This document shows, piece after piece, positions 16,314 to 25,253 of a stretch of 64,000 bases of DNA. The DNA comes from Azophilus sp965221465 (lineage in GTDB: Bacteria > Pseudomonadota > Gammaproteobacteria > Pseudomonadales > Azotimanducaceae). How positions within the stretch are numbered: position 1 is the stretch's first letter; every line of letters begins with the position of its first letter. Location: NCBI GenBank assembly GCA_965221465.1, contig OZ244892.1, positions 4,708,401 through 4,772,400 on the forward strand. Reading direction: 5' to 3'. Under the pieces are notes generated by a model. It did not search any database and was not told the DNA's origin. It saw only the letters and a program-made list of their open reading frames with translations. Both the position numbers and the translations under genes were made by a program.

Positions 16314-17690
16314 CTACGGTTGGCCGGACTGCCGCCGCCAGTATCCCGGGGGTTGAAACGAACCCTGCCAGATGCCGTTGCGTGATTCCTGAGCCCGAAT
16401 CTGTTCGGCGCCGAAGAAACGGGTGCCGATGCCGACGGCAACTGCGTGCCCATCTGCGACCATCAGTCGTGACAGGTTGTTCGGTCGGAATTGCTCCATG
16501 ATTTCGATGGGGGAGGTGGGCGCGACCTCGCCGTCGGGGGCAATCTCGCAGTTCGCCACAATGCGATTGTCGCCGATGGCGAACAGCGGCAGGCAAACGA
16601 CCGGGTCGTCCTGAACCAGTGCCTGCAGCGCCTGGGTGGCGCGGCGGCCGCAAGGGTAATCGAGACCCTTCCCGTCCTGGCACACCTGGTTGCCCTCCAC
16701 GGTGTCGATGCCGAAGAGCTTGACCTCGGCGCCGCCGATGTAAAGCGTCTCGCCGTCGATGGCATTGGCGATGATCGGGCCGAGCAGATCGCCGGGCTGG
16801 TCGCCCGGAGACTCGAATTGTTGACGTTGGCCGATGACGAATACCACGGCGGCCAGCGCCAGGGCCACGGCGATGCGCGCCCGGCCGAGGCGGAATTCGA
16901 CGCCGTGCAGGGTGCCGAGAATGCTGCGCATCGGCGGAATGATCGTCCTGCTGCCGTAGACATTGACGGCGACGATCAGCAGCAGAAAGATCGCCAGCAT
17001 GGTCGGCTTGAACTGCCCGAAATAGGCGCCCTGCTGCAATGTTGAAGACCAGGTGAGCGAGACGCTGTTGCCGAAGAAGATTGCCCAGTTGACGATGAAC
17101 ACGTTCACGCCGGAAGCCGGCGCAAAGCGCTCGAGATTGTCGATCTGAAAGACGTGCAGCACCGGGGGGTTCAGGCGAAAGATCTCGTGCACCGCCTCCG
17201 CCGGCAGCACCGTGGTGTGCAGCGCATCGTCGAGCACCTTCAGCCGGTTGGCGGTCAGCCAGAAGACGAAAAGGGCGAAGGCCACCGCGGCCAGGGGCAG
17301 GATCGACTTGGGAACCTGATACTCGCCAAGAAAGATGTGGTCGGAGGCGGCATTGGTATCGAGTTGATTGAGGCTCGCGAAAAAGATCGACAGGACGGTG
17401 CCGGCGATGGAGATCCAGAAGATGTTCGATAGCCCGTCGATGCACTTCACCAGGGCCGCCGCCTGGATGGATAGTGGCCTCAACTGCAGTTGCACTGCCT
17501 GGGATGCGTGGTCGGCAGCCGAACTGTCGGCCTGTTGCGCGTCGTCGATGGAGGTGGTCGAGCCTGACTCGTCCTGCGTTCCCGGGCTCGGGGAAGCGTC
17601 GCGGTCTCCCCGCGCGGGGTCGCCATCGCTCGATTGTTGCGGATCGATGCTCATGGTGCCGGTTTTACACTCTTGGCGAGCTTTTTTCAT
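16314..17690 (-). CDS. Membrane protein with C-terminal nuclease-like (SNase/TNase) domain
   Basis: 458 residues. The acidic, Ser/Asp/Gln-rich N-terminal tail (about 1-70) looks disordered. About five hydrophobic segments follow between 80 and 290. The C-terminal domain (about 310-450) resembles a staphylococcal-nuclease fold: AIDGETLYIGGAEVKLFGIDTVEGNQVC is equivalent to the D-G-D-T...RL-x-G-I-D-x-x-E pattern, with Asp and Glu kept but the first catalytic Arg apparently replaced by Lys. Additional Cys residues may form disulfides if the domain is periplasmic. Start is uncertain: ATG 17690 or ATG 17654. Nuclease activity is not certain. Confidence 0.6.
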   Translation of the reverse strand: MKKARQECKTGTMSIDPQQSSDGDPARGDRDASPSPGTQDESGSTTSIDDAQQADSSAADHASQAVQLQLRPLSIQAAALVKCIDGLSNIFWISIAGTVLSIFFASLNQLDTNAASDHIFLGEYQVPKSILPLAAVAFALFVFWLTANRLKVLDDALHTTVLPAEAVHEIFRLNPPVLHVFQIDNLERFAPASGVNVFIVNWAIFFGNSVSLTWSSTLQQGAYFGQFKPTMLAIFLLLIVAVNVYGSRTIIPPMRSILGTLHGVEFRLGRARIAVALALAAVVFVIGQRQQFESPGDQPGDLLGPIIANAIDGETLYIGGAEVKLFGIDTVEGNQVCQDGKGLDYPCGRRATQALQALVQDDPVVCLPLFAIGDNRIVANCEIAPDGEVAPTSPIEIMEQFRPNNLSRLMVADGHAVAVGIGTRFFGAEQIRAQESRNGIWQGSFQPPGYWRRQSGQP

Positions 17691-17762
17691 GCCCCGTATT
17701 GTGCGGGCTGTCCGCGATTGCTATTTTGCGGCGCGATTTGTTGTCGATACACGGGGCTGATT

Positions 17763-18800
17763 ATGAAGCTGGGACTGGTGGGCGGCTACTCGGGCCGCAA
17801 GATGAGCATTCCAATCGATGGGATCCGGCACGCCGAAAGCCTGGGCTACGATTCCGTCTGGACCGCGGAGGCTTACGGCTCGGATGCCGTGACGCCGGCA
17901 GCGTGGATCCTGGCACAGACCGAAACCATCAAGGTGGGCACGGCGATCATGCAGATGCCGGCGCGCACGCCGGCCATGGCGGCCATGACGGCGATGACCC
18001 TGGCGGAGCTGTCCGGCGGTCGGTTCATCTGCGGCCTGGGGGCTTCGGGCCCGCAGGTCGTGGAAGGTTGGCATGGCGTGCCCTACGGCAAACCCGTCAC
18101 CCGGCTGAAGGAATACGTCGGCATCATGCGGCAGATATTTGCCCGTGAAGCTGCCGCGACCTTCGAAGGCGACATGTACCAGCTACCCTATACCGGTGCG
18201 GGTGCGACCGGGCTCGGACGTCCGTTGAAGAGCATCCTGCACTGCGAAGAGGACATTCCCATCTACGCCGCCAGCATCACGCCCAAGGGCGTGGAAGCCG
18301 CCGCGGAAGTGGCCGACGGCTTCTTCCCCATCTGGATGGACCCGGATCAGTATGCCGTTTTCGAAGGGCCGATCGATCGCGGGCTCGCCAATGCCGGCGA
18401 CAAGGACAGGAGCCGGTTCGATGTGGCGCCCTTTGTCACAGTGGTCATGGGCGACGATGTGGAGCAGTGCATGGCGCCGATCCGCGGTTCCATGGCGCTC
18501 TACGTGGGCGGCATGGGCGCCCGCAACCGGAACTTCTACAACGACTACGCCAAGCGGCTGGGTTTCGAGGAAGCAGCGGTAGAGATCCAGGATCTGTTCC
18601 TTTCGGGTCAGCGCGACGAGGCCATGGCCGCCGTGCCCGCGGAACTCATCGATGCCTGTCACCTGGTGGGGCCGGCCGATCGCATCCGCGACCGCCTGCA
18701 ACGCTGGCGCGAGGCCGAAAAGCGCGGTCAGGTTTCCAGCATGATGATCGGTTGCCAGCAGCCGGAAGCCCTGGCGCTGGTTGCAGAGACGATGCTCTGA
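17763..18800 (+). CDS. LLM-class flavin/F420-dependent oxidoreductase (1)
   Basis: 345 residues, luciferase-like TIM barrel. It starts MKLGLVGGYSG, then RHAESLGYDSVWTAEAYGSDAVTP, IKVGTAIMQMPARTP, the family signature LAELSGGRFICGLGASGPQV, and the PIYAASITPKGVEAAAEVADGFFP strand lining the cofactor pocket. Many relatives in actinobacteria use F420; FMN users share the fold, so the cofactor is undecided. The ATG at 17763 fits the family start. It heads a plus-strand block with another LLM gene 31 nt later and a crotonase. The 72-nt divergent spacer upstream carries an inverted GCCCCGT/ACGGGGC pair. Confidence 0.85.
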   Translation: MKLGLVGGYSGRKMSIPIDGIRHAESLGYDSVWTAEAYGSDAVTPAAWILAQTETIKVGTAIMQMPARTPAMAAMTAMTLAELSGGRFICGLGASGPQVVEGWHGVPYGKPVTRLKEYVGIMRQIFAREAAATFEGDMYQLPYTGAGATGLGRPLKSILHCEEDIPIYAASITPKGVEAAAEVADGFFPIWMDPDQYAVFEGPIDRGLANAGDKDRSRFDVAPFVTVVMGDDVEQCMAPIRGSMALYVGGMGARNRNFYNDYAKRLGFEEAAVEIQDLFLSGQRDEAMAAVPAELIDACHLVGPADRIRDRLQRWREAEKRGQVSSMMIGCQQPEALALVAETML

Positions 18801-18831
18801 CGAATCGCGGCGGCAGGCAAGGAGTACGACC

Positions 18832-19833
18832 ATGGCGTTGACCAGACGCGTTGCAGTAACGGTGCCGGGATGGCCGGATGTCCGCAACAGTATCGAATTG
18901 ATCCAGTGGGCCGAACAGAACGGCTATCCCGATGCCTGGTTCGGCGATTCCGGCGCTCCGGATTCCATCACCCAGGTGGCGGCGGTTGCCCAGCACACCA
19001 CGAGCATCCGTATCGGTATCGCAGCGACCCCGGTCTATACACGTTCGCCTTCCATCATCGCGGCAAGCGTGAACGTGCTCGGCCAGTTATTGCCCGGGCG
19101 GTTCGTGATGGGCATCGGCTCTTCCAGCCAGACCATGATGGGGCGCTGGAACGGCATTCCCCTGGACAAGCCGCTGACCCGGGTGCGGGAGACGGCCGAA
19201 CTGGTGCGCTCGATGCTCACCGGCGCCAAGACCGACTACAGCGGCGCCACCCTGCAAAGCCACGGCTACCGCCAGCCGCCGCTCGAGATTCCCCCACCGA
19301 TCTATATCGCGGCATTGCGCCCGAAGATGATCGAGATGGCAGCGGCGGTGGGCGACGGGGTGATCTTCAACCTGTGGCCGAAGCGCGTGCTGCCGCGGAT
19401 GATGGAACATGTGCGAATCGGCGCGGAGAGGGCCGGCAAGAACCCCGATGACGTCGAGGTGGTGCACCGCGCCATGGTGCTGGCGACCGACGACAAGGCG
19501 GCGGCCCGCAACCGGTTCAAGGCAGCGTTCGCGCCTTACTACGCGACGCCGGTGTACAACAAGTTCCTCGCCTGGGCCGGCTATCCGGAGGTTGCCGACG
19601 CCATCGCCGAAGGATGGGCGCGCAAGGATCGAGCCATGAGCACCGGTGCGCTCGGCGACGACCTCATCGACGAGATCGCCGTGATCGGTTCCGAAGACGA
19701 GATACACCGCCGCTTCCAGGAACATGCGGAAATGGGTGTGCACACACATATCGTCGCGCCGCTGGGGGCGAACCGGTCGGACATGGACCGCACCTTCGAA
19801 GCCTTCACCGCGAAGCGCTTCCGATTCGAGTGA
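18832..19833 (+). CDS. LLM-class flavin/F420-dependent oxidoreductase (2)
   Basis: 333 residues, same superfamily as the upstream gene but clearly divergent in sequence. Recognisable segments are LIQWAEQNGYPDAWFGDSG, IRIGIAATPVYTRSP, LLPGRFVMGIGSSSQTMMGRWNG and PPIYIAALRPKMIEMAAAVGDGVIF. The ATG at 18832 has a clear AAGGAG. It probably acts with the flanking LLM and crotonase on an acyl-CoA or related substrate; this is inferred from gene order only. Confidence 0.85.
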   Translation: MALTRRVAVTVPGWPDVRNSIELIQWAEQNGYPDAWFGDSGAPDSITQVAAVAQHTTSIRIGIAATPVYTRSPSIIAASVNVLGQLLPGRFVMGIGSSSQTMMGRWNGIPLDKPLTRVRETAELVRSMLTGAKTDYSGATLQSHGYRQPPLEIPPPIYIAALRPKMIEMAAAVGDGVIFNLWPKRVLPRMMEHVRIGAERAGKNPDDVEVVHRAMVLATDDKAAARNRFKAAFAPYYATPVYNKFLAWAGYPEVADAIAEGWARKDRAMSTGALGDDLIDEIAVIGSEDEIHRRFQEHAEMGVHTHIVAPLGANRSDMDRTFEAFTAKRFRFE

Positions 19834-19866
19834 AGCCCCGGCGCCCCGAAGCAGACAGGACCGTTC

Positions 19867-20703
19867 ATGGAATACAGCAAGATCGTCGTCGACGACCCGC
19901 GGCCGCTGGTGCGGCGCATCACGCTCAACCGGCCGGAGAAGCGAAATCCGCTGTCGAACCGGCTGCGCGCAGAGATGTTCCATGCGCTCGAGGCTGCCGA
20001 CCAGGACGCGCATGTCCGGGTGACCGTCATCCGCGGCGCCGGCCCCTGCTTCTCCGCCGGATACGACCTGAAGTCGAATACGGCGGAAGAGCAGCCGTTC
20101 TATACCGCCGGCGGCCTTGCCAACTGGCCCCGGCACGTGGTCGAGGGGTTCTTCAGGATCTGGGATCTGGCCAAGCCGGTGGTCGCTCAGGTACACGGCT
20201 ATTGCCTGGCCGGCGGCACCGAACTGGCCACCGCCTGCGACCTGGTCTACGTGGCGGACACCGCCAGGATCGGCTATCCGGTGGTGCGCGCCATCAGCCC
20301 GCCGGACAACCAGTTCTACCCGTGGATCGTCGGGTTGCGCCGGGCGATGGAACTGATGCTGACCGGCGACCACATGTCGGGCACGGAGGCGGTCGAGTGC
20401 GGCTTCGCCAACCGCGCCTTCCCCGAGGACGAACTGGAGGAACGCGTCCTCGCCATTGCCGAGCGCGTGGCCATGACACCCACGGATCTGCAGCAGATCA
20501 ACAAGCGCGCCGTCCACCGCCAGATGGATGCCATGGGCATCCGCGCGGGCATTCGCGCCGGCACCGAAATGCAGCAACTCGCCACCTTCACGAAAACCAC
20601 CCAGGCCCACTTTGCCGAGATGCGCAAGGGCCTGACCCAGGCGCTTTCCAGGCGCGATGCGGCATTCGGGGACTACCGAACCGCCGAAGACGGCAAGCAA
20701 TGA
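19867..20703 (+). CDS. Enoyl-CoA hydratase/isomerase family protein (crotonase)
   Basis: 278 residues. N-terminal LVRRITLNRPEKRNPLS, oxyanion-hole segment GPCFSAGYDLKS and second motif GYCLAGGTELATACDLVY are all present, followed by MELMLTGDHMSGTEAVECGFANR. The residues replacing the two catalytic glutamates of a classical hydratase are not obvious, so a hydratase, isomerase or hydrolase role is open. It follows the two LLM genes by 33 nt and is likely co-transcribed with them. Confidence 0.87.
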   Translation: MEYSKIVVDDPRPLVRRITLNRPEKRNPLSNRLRAEMFHALEAADQDAHVRVTVIRGAGPCFSAGYDLKSNTAEEQPFYTAGGLANWPRHVVEGFFRIWDLAKPVVAQVHGYCLAGGTELATACDLVYVADTARIGYPVVRAISPPDNQFYPWIVGLRRAMELMLTGDHMSGTEAVECGFANRAFPEDELEERVLAIAERVAMTPTDLQQINKRAVHRQMDAMGIRAGIRAGTEMQQLATFTKTTQAHFAEMRKGLTQALSRRDAAFGDYRTAEDGKQ

Positions 20704-20743
20704 CCGCTTGCGACCCGTAACCGATACCCGCCGGGGTTGACTC

Positions 20744-22162
20744 GTGGATATCGATCTGCCCGCTACCGGAGTCTTGGGGACGACGCTCGCCGCGTATTTT
20801 TTCGCGCTGTTCGCCATCGGCGCCTGGGCGCGCCGGCGTACTCGGGATGGCGAAACCTATTTCATCGGCGGCCGCGGTCTCGGGGCGTTGGTCGGGTCGC
20901 TGAGCTACGCGGCCGGCTCGTCGTCGGCCTGGACCATCCTGGGCGTCAGCGGCATCGCCTTCAGCCAGGGCGTTTCCGCGGTCTGGCTGCTGCCCGGGAC
21001 ACTGGCCGGGCACGTACTGGCCTGGTTCTGGCTGGGCCGGCGGCTGAACAACGCGGCGCACCGGCATCGGTGGGTGACGTTGAACGATCTGGTGGCATTC
21101 GGAGTCAGCGGCCGCCAGCGCACGGTGCTGTTGGCGCTGGCGGCAATTGTGGTCGCCGTTTCATTTGCCTTCTACGTGGCTGCGCAGTTTCAGGGCGCTG
21201 CGGTGACCTTCGCCAACATCATGGCGGTGGAACAGTTTCAGGCACTCCTGCTCGGCGCCGGCATCGTGCTCGCCTATACCTTGCTCGGCGGCTTCTGGGC
21301 GGTCAGCGTGACCGATGCGCTGCAGGCGGTTCTGATGTTGATCGCTGCGTTGCTGCTGCCCGCGTTTGCCCTGAGTGCCGCCGGGGGATTCGGGGGGCTT
21401 GCCGAGGGTTTGGCGGCGGTCGCTTCCCCTGAGCAGTTGTCGCTGACCGGGCAACACCAGGGAATCCTGGCGGCAGGATTTCTGCTCGGCATGATAAGCG
21501 TCGGTTTCGGGCCCCTCGGTCAGCCGCACCTGCTGAACCGGATCATGGCAATTCGGGACCTGGGTCAGTTGCGCACCGCTCGGCTGGTGGCTCTGGGCTG
21601 GTTCGTGATCGTGCTCGGCGGCATGTTTCTGCTCGGGCTTTGCGGCCACGTGTTGCTGGTGGCAACGCCGGTCGGCGACTCCGAGCAGATCTTCTTCACC
21701 CTGACCGACCGGCTGCTGCCGACGGTGCTGGCCGGGGTGCTCGTCGCCGCGGTGCTGTCTGCGATCATGTCGACGGCAGACAGCCAGTTGCTGGTTGCGG
21801 CATCCGCGGTCAGCCACGACCTCATGCACAGTGCATCGCTGCGGGTTTCCCGGCTGGTGGTCCTGGCGGTCGGCGTCCTGGCGGTGCTGGTCGCCCACGG
21901 CCTGCCCGATGCGATCTTCAATCGGGTGCTGTTCGCCTGGAATGCTCTTGGCGCCGCATTCGGTCCGTTGGTCATTGCGCGGCTCCTCGAGTGGCCGGCG
22001 CGTCCCGGCGCGGTCATCGCGGCGGTGGCCACCGGGTTCGGGTTGACGGTGTTGCTGTATCTGTCGCCGGATACGCCGGGGGATGTGGCCGAGCGTGCCC
22101 TGCCTTTCCTCGTCGGCTGCCTGATACTCGTCGTCGGCAAACACCGACGCGGGTCACGGTAA
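20744..22162 (+). CDS. Sodium:solute symporter family (SSS) transporter
   Basis: 472 residues with about twelve to thirteen membrane segments. Family features include ETYFIGGRGLGALVGSLSYAAGSSSAWTILG near the start, AYTLLGGFWAVSVTDALQAVLM in the middle and AAVLSAIMSTADSQLLVAASAVSHDL, the conserved SSS signature of PutP-like permeases that carries Na+-site serine/threonine residues. It would import an organic solute with sodium; proline, pantothenate and carboxylates are all possible. Start is GTG at 20744. It lies inside the LLM block, suggesting it supplies a substrate of that pathway. Confidence 0.87.
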   Translation: MDIDLPATGVLGTTLAAYFFALFAIGAWARRRTRDGETYFIGGRGLGALVGSLSYAAGSSSAWTILGVSGIAFSQGVSAVWLLPGTLAGHVLAWFWLGRRLNNAAHRHRWVTLNDLVAFGVSGRQRTVLLALAAIVVAVSFAFYVAAQFQGAAVTFANIMAVEQFQALLLGAGIVLAYTLLGGFWAVSVTDALQAVLMLIAALLLPAFALSAAGGFGGLAEGLAAVASPEQLSLTGQHQGILAAGFLLGMISVGFGPLGQPHLLNRIMAIRDLGQLRTARLVALGWFVIVLGGMFLLGLCGHVLLVATPVGDSEQIFFTLTDRLLPTVLAGVLVAAVLSAIMSTADSQLLVAASAVSHDLMHSASLRVSRLVVLAVGVLAVLVAHGLPDAIFNRVLFAWNALGAAFGPLVIARLLEWPARPGAVIAAVATGFGLTVLLYLSPDTPGDVAERALPFLVGCLILVVGKHRRGSR

Positions 22163-22359
22163 CTGCAGACGCGTCGAGCAAGCACCGGGGGCTCGTCTTC
22201 TTGCCGGCCCGGGGTATCGCCGGTCTGGATTGCTGGAGTGCGGTGTCGCCGGAACGCGATTGCGTCACCGCCGGCAAGCTGAAACAATCGGGACATCGGT
22301 AATCGTTCACGAAATCGGCTCGGGTTGGCGCCCGGGCCACGAAAAACCAGGGGAATGCA

Positions 22360-23367
22360 ATGAAAGTAGACGGTGGCGTCGGCTGGCAGCTCGACAAGGC
22401 AGGGGCCGAAGCGCGGGCGCTCGAAGAGTTGGGCTACGCGGGAATTCTGAGCGCGGAGACCGGGCACGATCCGTTCTTCCCGCTGCTGATGGCAGCCCAG
22501 ACGACGGAGACAGTCGACCTGTTGACTTCGATTGCCGTGGCGTTCGCGCGCTCGCCGATGACGCTCGCCAATATCGGCCACGATCTGAACGCCGCGTCGC
22601 AAGGCCGCTTCGTGCTCGGCCTCGGTTCGCAGATTCGGCCGCACATCACCAAGCGCTTCAGCATGCCCTGGTCGAATCCGGCGCCGCGCATGCGGGAGTT
22701 CATCCTGGCCATGCGCGCCATCTGGGCCAACTGGCACGACGGCGAGCCCCTGCAGTTTACCGGCAAGTTCTACCGGCACACCCTCATGACGCCGTTCTTC
22801 ACGCCTACCAATACCGAGTACGGCGCCCCCCGTGTGTTCCTGGCGGCAGTAGGTCCGCTGATGACCGAAGTTGCCGGCGAGGTGGCCGATGGCGTATTCG
22901 TGCACGCGTTCACCACGGAGAAATACCTGCGGGAGGTAACCCTGCCGGCGCTCGAACGGGGTTGGGCGAAAGCGGGCAGGAAGCGCGAAGACTTCGAGAT
23001 CAGCTATCCGGCATTTGTCGTCACCGGCCATACCGAGGAGGAGGTGGCAAAGGCCGATGCCTTGACGCGCCGGCAGATCGCCTTCTACGGGTCGACGCCG
23101 GCCTACAAGCCGGTACTGGAGAGCATCGGGGCCGGCGAACTGCAGCCGGAGCTGAACGCCATGTCGAAGCAGGGCCGGTGGGAGGAAATGGGGCATCTCA
23201 TCAGCGATGACATGCTCGAGGAATTCGCGGTGGTCGGCGAACCGGAGAACATTGCGAGCCGGTTCAAGCAGCGCTACGGCGATGTGATCGACCGGACCGG
23301 TGCCGCCTACGGCGGCATTCCAGACCGCGTACAGCGGCAAATCGTGGCCGAACTGTCGGCTGCCTGA
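22360..23367 (+). CDS. LLM-class flavin/F420-dependent oxidoreductase (3)
   Basis: 335 residues. It starts MKVDGGVGWQLDKAGAEARA, then LGYAGILSAETGHDPFFPLLMAA, DLLTSIAVAFARSPMTLA, the signature LNAASQGRFVLGLGSQIRPH, and PRVFLAAVGPLMTEVAGEVADGVF. It resembles the actinobacterial family I know as TIGR03617, predicted to use F420. It converts an unknown substrate. Spacing to the next gene (PPOX fold) is 43 nt, so the pair is probably one transcript. Confidence 0.85.
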   Translation: MKVDGGVGWQLDKAGAEARALEELGYAGILSAETGHDPFFPLLMAAQTTETVDLLTSIAVAFARSPMTLANIGHDLNAASQGRFVLGLGSQIRPHITKRFSMPWSNPAPRMREFILAMRAIWANWHDGEPLQFTGKFYRHTLMTPFFTPTNTEYGAPRVFLAAVGPLMTEVAGEVADGVFVHAFTTEKYLREVTLPALERGWAKAGRKREDFEISYPAFVVTGHTEEEVAKADALTRRQIAFYGSTPAYKPVLESIGAGELQPELNAMSKQGRWEEMGHLISDDMLEEFAVVGEPENIASRFKQRYGDVIDRTGAAYGGIPDRVQRQIVAELSAA

Positions 23368-23410
23368 GCCGGTTGGGGCGCCATCGAGCCATCGACGGCG
23401 GGCCGACGCC

Positions 23411-24031
23411 ATGCTCGACAAGGTCTTGCGAGGTCTGCAGAACCGGCTGACGCGCCCTGGGAAACCCGTTGCCGCGCCGGCAAAAGCCGCCCCGGCCGTG
23501 GTTGCCGAAGAACGGCTGCAACCGGTCGGCCCGAGGACGGCGCCACCGCGACAGATTCCGCTTTCCAGCGAACAGGTCGACGAGATCATGGCGGCCCAAT
23601 GGACCATGCGGGTGGCGACCGTCGGCCCCGGGTCGCGCATCAACCTCACGCCCATGTGGTTCGGCTGGGCTGGGGGGGCGGTCTACTTTTTCGGACGGGG
23701 CCAGAAGATCGTCAATCTGCGCCGCAATCCGGTGTGCACCATCGTCGTCGACCGCAACGAGATGTTCCCGGAATTGCAGGGCGTCATGCTGCAGGGTCAC
23801 GGCCGGGTGCTCGAGGATATCGAAGCGGAGAACAGCGACCCGCATCTCGCCGACGTTCGCGCCCAGATCGGCGTGAAATACAACGGCGGCTTCGGTCAGC
23901 CGCTGCTGGATACACCGCCGCCGTTCGCCGCCACGGCCCGCGGACGGAATCGCCGCTGGGTGGTCATGGCGCCGGAATACATCGTGTCCTGGGATCATTT
24001 CAAGTTGCGGAAGAAGCCAGAAAAGAATTAA
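23411..24031 (+). CDS. Pyridoxamine 5'-phosphate oxidase-fold (PPOX) flavin/F420-binding protein
   Basis: 206 residues. An Ala/Pro-rich N-terminal extension (about 1-45) precedes a split-barrel domain with IMAAQWTMRVATVGPGSRINLTPMWFGW, VYFFGRGQKIVNLRRNPVCTIVVD and MLQGHGRVLED, typical of the PPOX/F420-binding split-barrel group. Such proteins reduce or oxidise substrates with FMN or F420. The position right after a third LLM gene supports a shared deazaflavin or flavin chemistry. It is followed by a good intrinsic terminator, making it the last gene of this block. Confidence 0.8.
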   Translation: MLDKVLRGLQNRLTRPGKPVAAPAKAAPAVVAEERLQPVGPRTAPPRQIPLSSEQVDEIMAAQWTMRVATVGPGSRINLTPMWFGWAGGAVYFFGRGQKIVNLRRNPVCTIVVDRNEMFPELQGVMLQGHGRVLEDIEAENSDPHLADVRAQIGVKYNGGFGQPLLDTPPPFAATARGRNRRWVVMAPEYIVSWDHFKLRKKPEKN

Positions 24032-24077
24032 TAAGCCATTACTTATAACAAAAAAGTCTAAAAATTGATGTCCTTCT

Positions 24078-24101
24078 GAGGCAGATTCGCCTCCATTTTT
24101 T
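24078..24101 (+). terminator. Intrinsic terminator after the LLM/PPOX block
   Basis: GAGGC-AGATTC-GCCTC followed by a run of six T (24096-24101), in an unusually AT-rich stretch 47 nt after the PPOX stop codon. Confidence 0.75.
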
Positions 24102-24152
24102 CTTCATAATGCCGCGCTGTCTTCGGTATCCAAATTGGAAAGGATGGTTGCC

Positions 24153-24893
24153 GTGTTGCTCGCTGGATGGATGAACCGTCTGAACGAACGCGTTACGCGC
24201 GCTCGCGGCTGGCTTGTGGCCGGCGTCGAATCCAGCGTCGGGCGGTTGCGCGGGCTGGCCCGCATTCGTCACCTCGATGCCCTCGCGACGAAAGTCGGTG
24301 AAATTTGCGGGCTGGGATCGGAAGGCCGCTCCAGGGTGCGTCATGGTGTGGCGGCTGTCGTGATCCTCGGAGTCTGCCTCGCGTTTGTCGCGGTAATCAC
24401 CAACCCGGGTTACCGGACGGTCGCCATTGCCAAACCGGCACTGCCCAGCATCACCTGGGAGCAACGCGTTGCGCAATTCAGTGACAGGCTGACAGGTGCA
24501 TTCGGGCTCGAGCCCGCGCGCGCAGGGGAGTTTGCCGCCTGGATCCTCGAAGCCGCGGACCGGCAGCGCCTCGAACCGGAACTGATTGCGAGCCTCGTGC
24601 AGGTGGAGAGCGCATTCAGGAAGCACGCGCACTCCCACGCCGGCGCCATCGGCCCGGCACAGGTGAAGCCGCATTACTGGACCGAGTTCTGCGGCGGCGA
24701 CGACCTCAGCGACCCGCGCCACAACATCCATTGCGGCGCCCAGGTGCTCGCTTACCTGAAGGAGCTTTGCGGCGGCGGCGGCGACTGTGCCCTGATCGCC
24801 TACAACATTGGCAGGAACAGCAGCCGCGAACAGGCGGGACGCCGCTATGTCTCGAAAGTCGACCACCACTTGCTGAATCTCAAGGCCCTGTAA
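24153..24893 (+). CDS. Lytic transglycosylase (SLT domain), membrane-anchored
   Basis: 246 residues from the GTG at 24153. One membrane segment (HGVAAVVILGVCLAFVAVI) precedes a transglycosylase-SLT domain: LIASLVQVESAFRKHAHS supplies the catalytic Glu in the VES motif, then AGAIGPAQVKPHYW in place of the common GLMQ, and ALIAYNIG for the AYN motif. It would cleave peptidoglycan in the periplasm. The AAGGA at 24140-24144 sits about 8 nt before GTG 24153, which favours this start over the ATG at 24144 (no spacing) or TTG 24135. Confidence 0.85.
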   Translation: MLLAGWMNRLNERVTRARGWLVAGVESSVGRLRGLARIRHLDALATKVGEICGLGSEGRSRVRHGVAAVVILGVCLAFVAVITNPGYRTVAIAKPALPSITWEQRVAQFSDRLTGAFGLEPARAGEFAAWILEAADRQRLEPELIASLVQVESAFRKHAHSHAGAIGPAQVKPHYWTEFCGGDDLSDPRHNIHCGAQVLAYLKELCGGGGDCALIAYNIGRNSSREQAGRRYVSKVDHHLLNLKAL

Positions 24894-24949
24894 CCCGCCT
24901 TCCGCAGATCGGCTGGCGAAACGAAACAGGCCTGCGCCGGCGAACTGTT

Positions 24950-25149
24950 CCTTCGATCCAGCTCCGAGAACCGGTATGCGGTACGTGCATGCGGCGCACC
25001 AGGCGGCGGCGCTTACCGCTACGATAGGCGCAAGCACGAGCCTAAACAGCGCCGCATACACGCACCGCACACCGGTTCTCTCCCAGCGGTTGTCTGGTGT
25101 TCCTTGCGCGTCGTCGGCCCGGCGCGCCGGTTTCGGAACTCGCATATTG
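24950..25149 (-). repeat. Structured dispersed repeat, unit C (full hairpin 24966-25080, minus strand)
   Basis: Opposite orientation to units A, B, D and E. Read on the minus strand it runs from a leader (25149 down, with GGCGCGCC near 25122-25129) through left arm 25080-25049, a 51-nt loop region and right arm 24997-24966. The arms pair at all 32 positions with three G.U wobbles. The tail is conserved only to GGATCGAA (about 24952). It lies between the 3' ends of two convergent genes. Confidence 0.85.
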
Positions 25150-25169
25150 AAAACACGACCGCGATTGCT

Positions 25170-25218
25170 CGAGCGGAACGGCGTCCGCAGGAGGAAACTG
25201 GTGGCGGGATTCGGGTCG
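25170..25218 (+). repeat. Possible second dispersed repeat (R2), copy 4
   Basis: CGGCGTCCGCAG with AGGAAACTGGTGGCGG and a following ATTCGGGTCG resembles the R2 copies, most closely the one at 53905. It lies directly beside unit C of the structured repeat. The match is looser than in the other copies. Confidence 0.4.
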
Positions 25219-25253
25219 ATTGCCTGGCCGCGCCAGTTGGTGCATGGGTGCGG

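Noticed and set aside
19087..20817. Long minus-strand open frame antisense to the LLM and crotonase genes
   Set aside because: Both plus-strand genes are well supported; the antisense peptide has no motifs.
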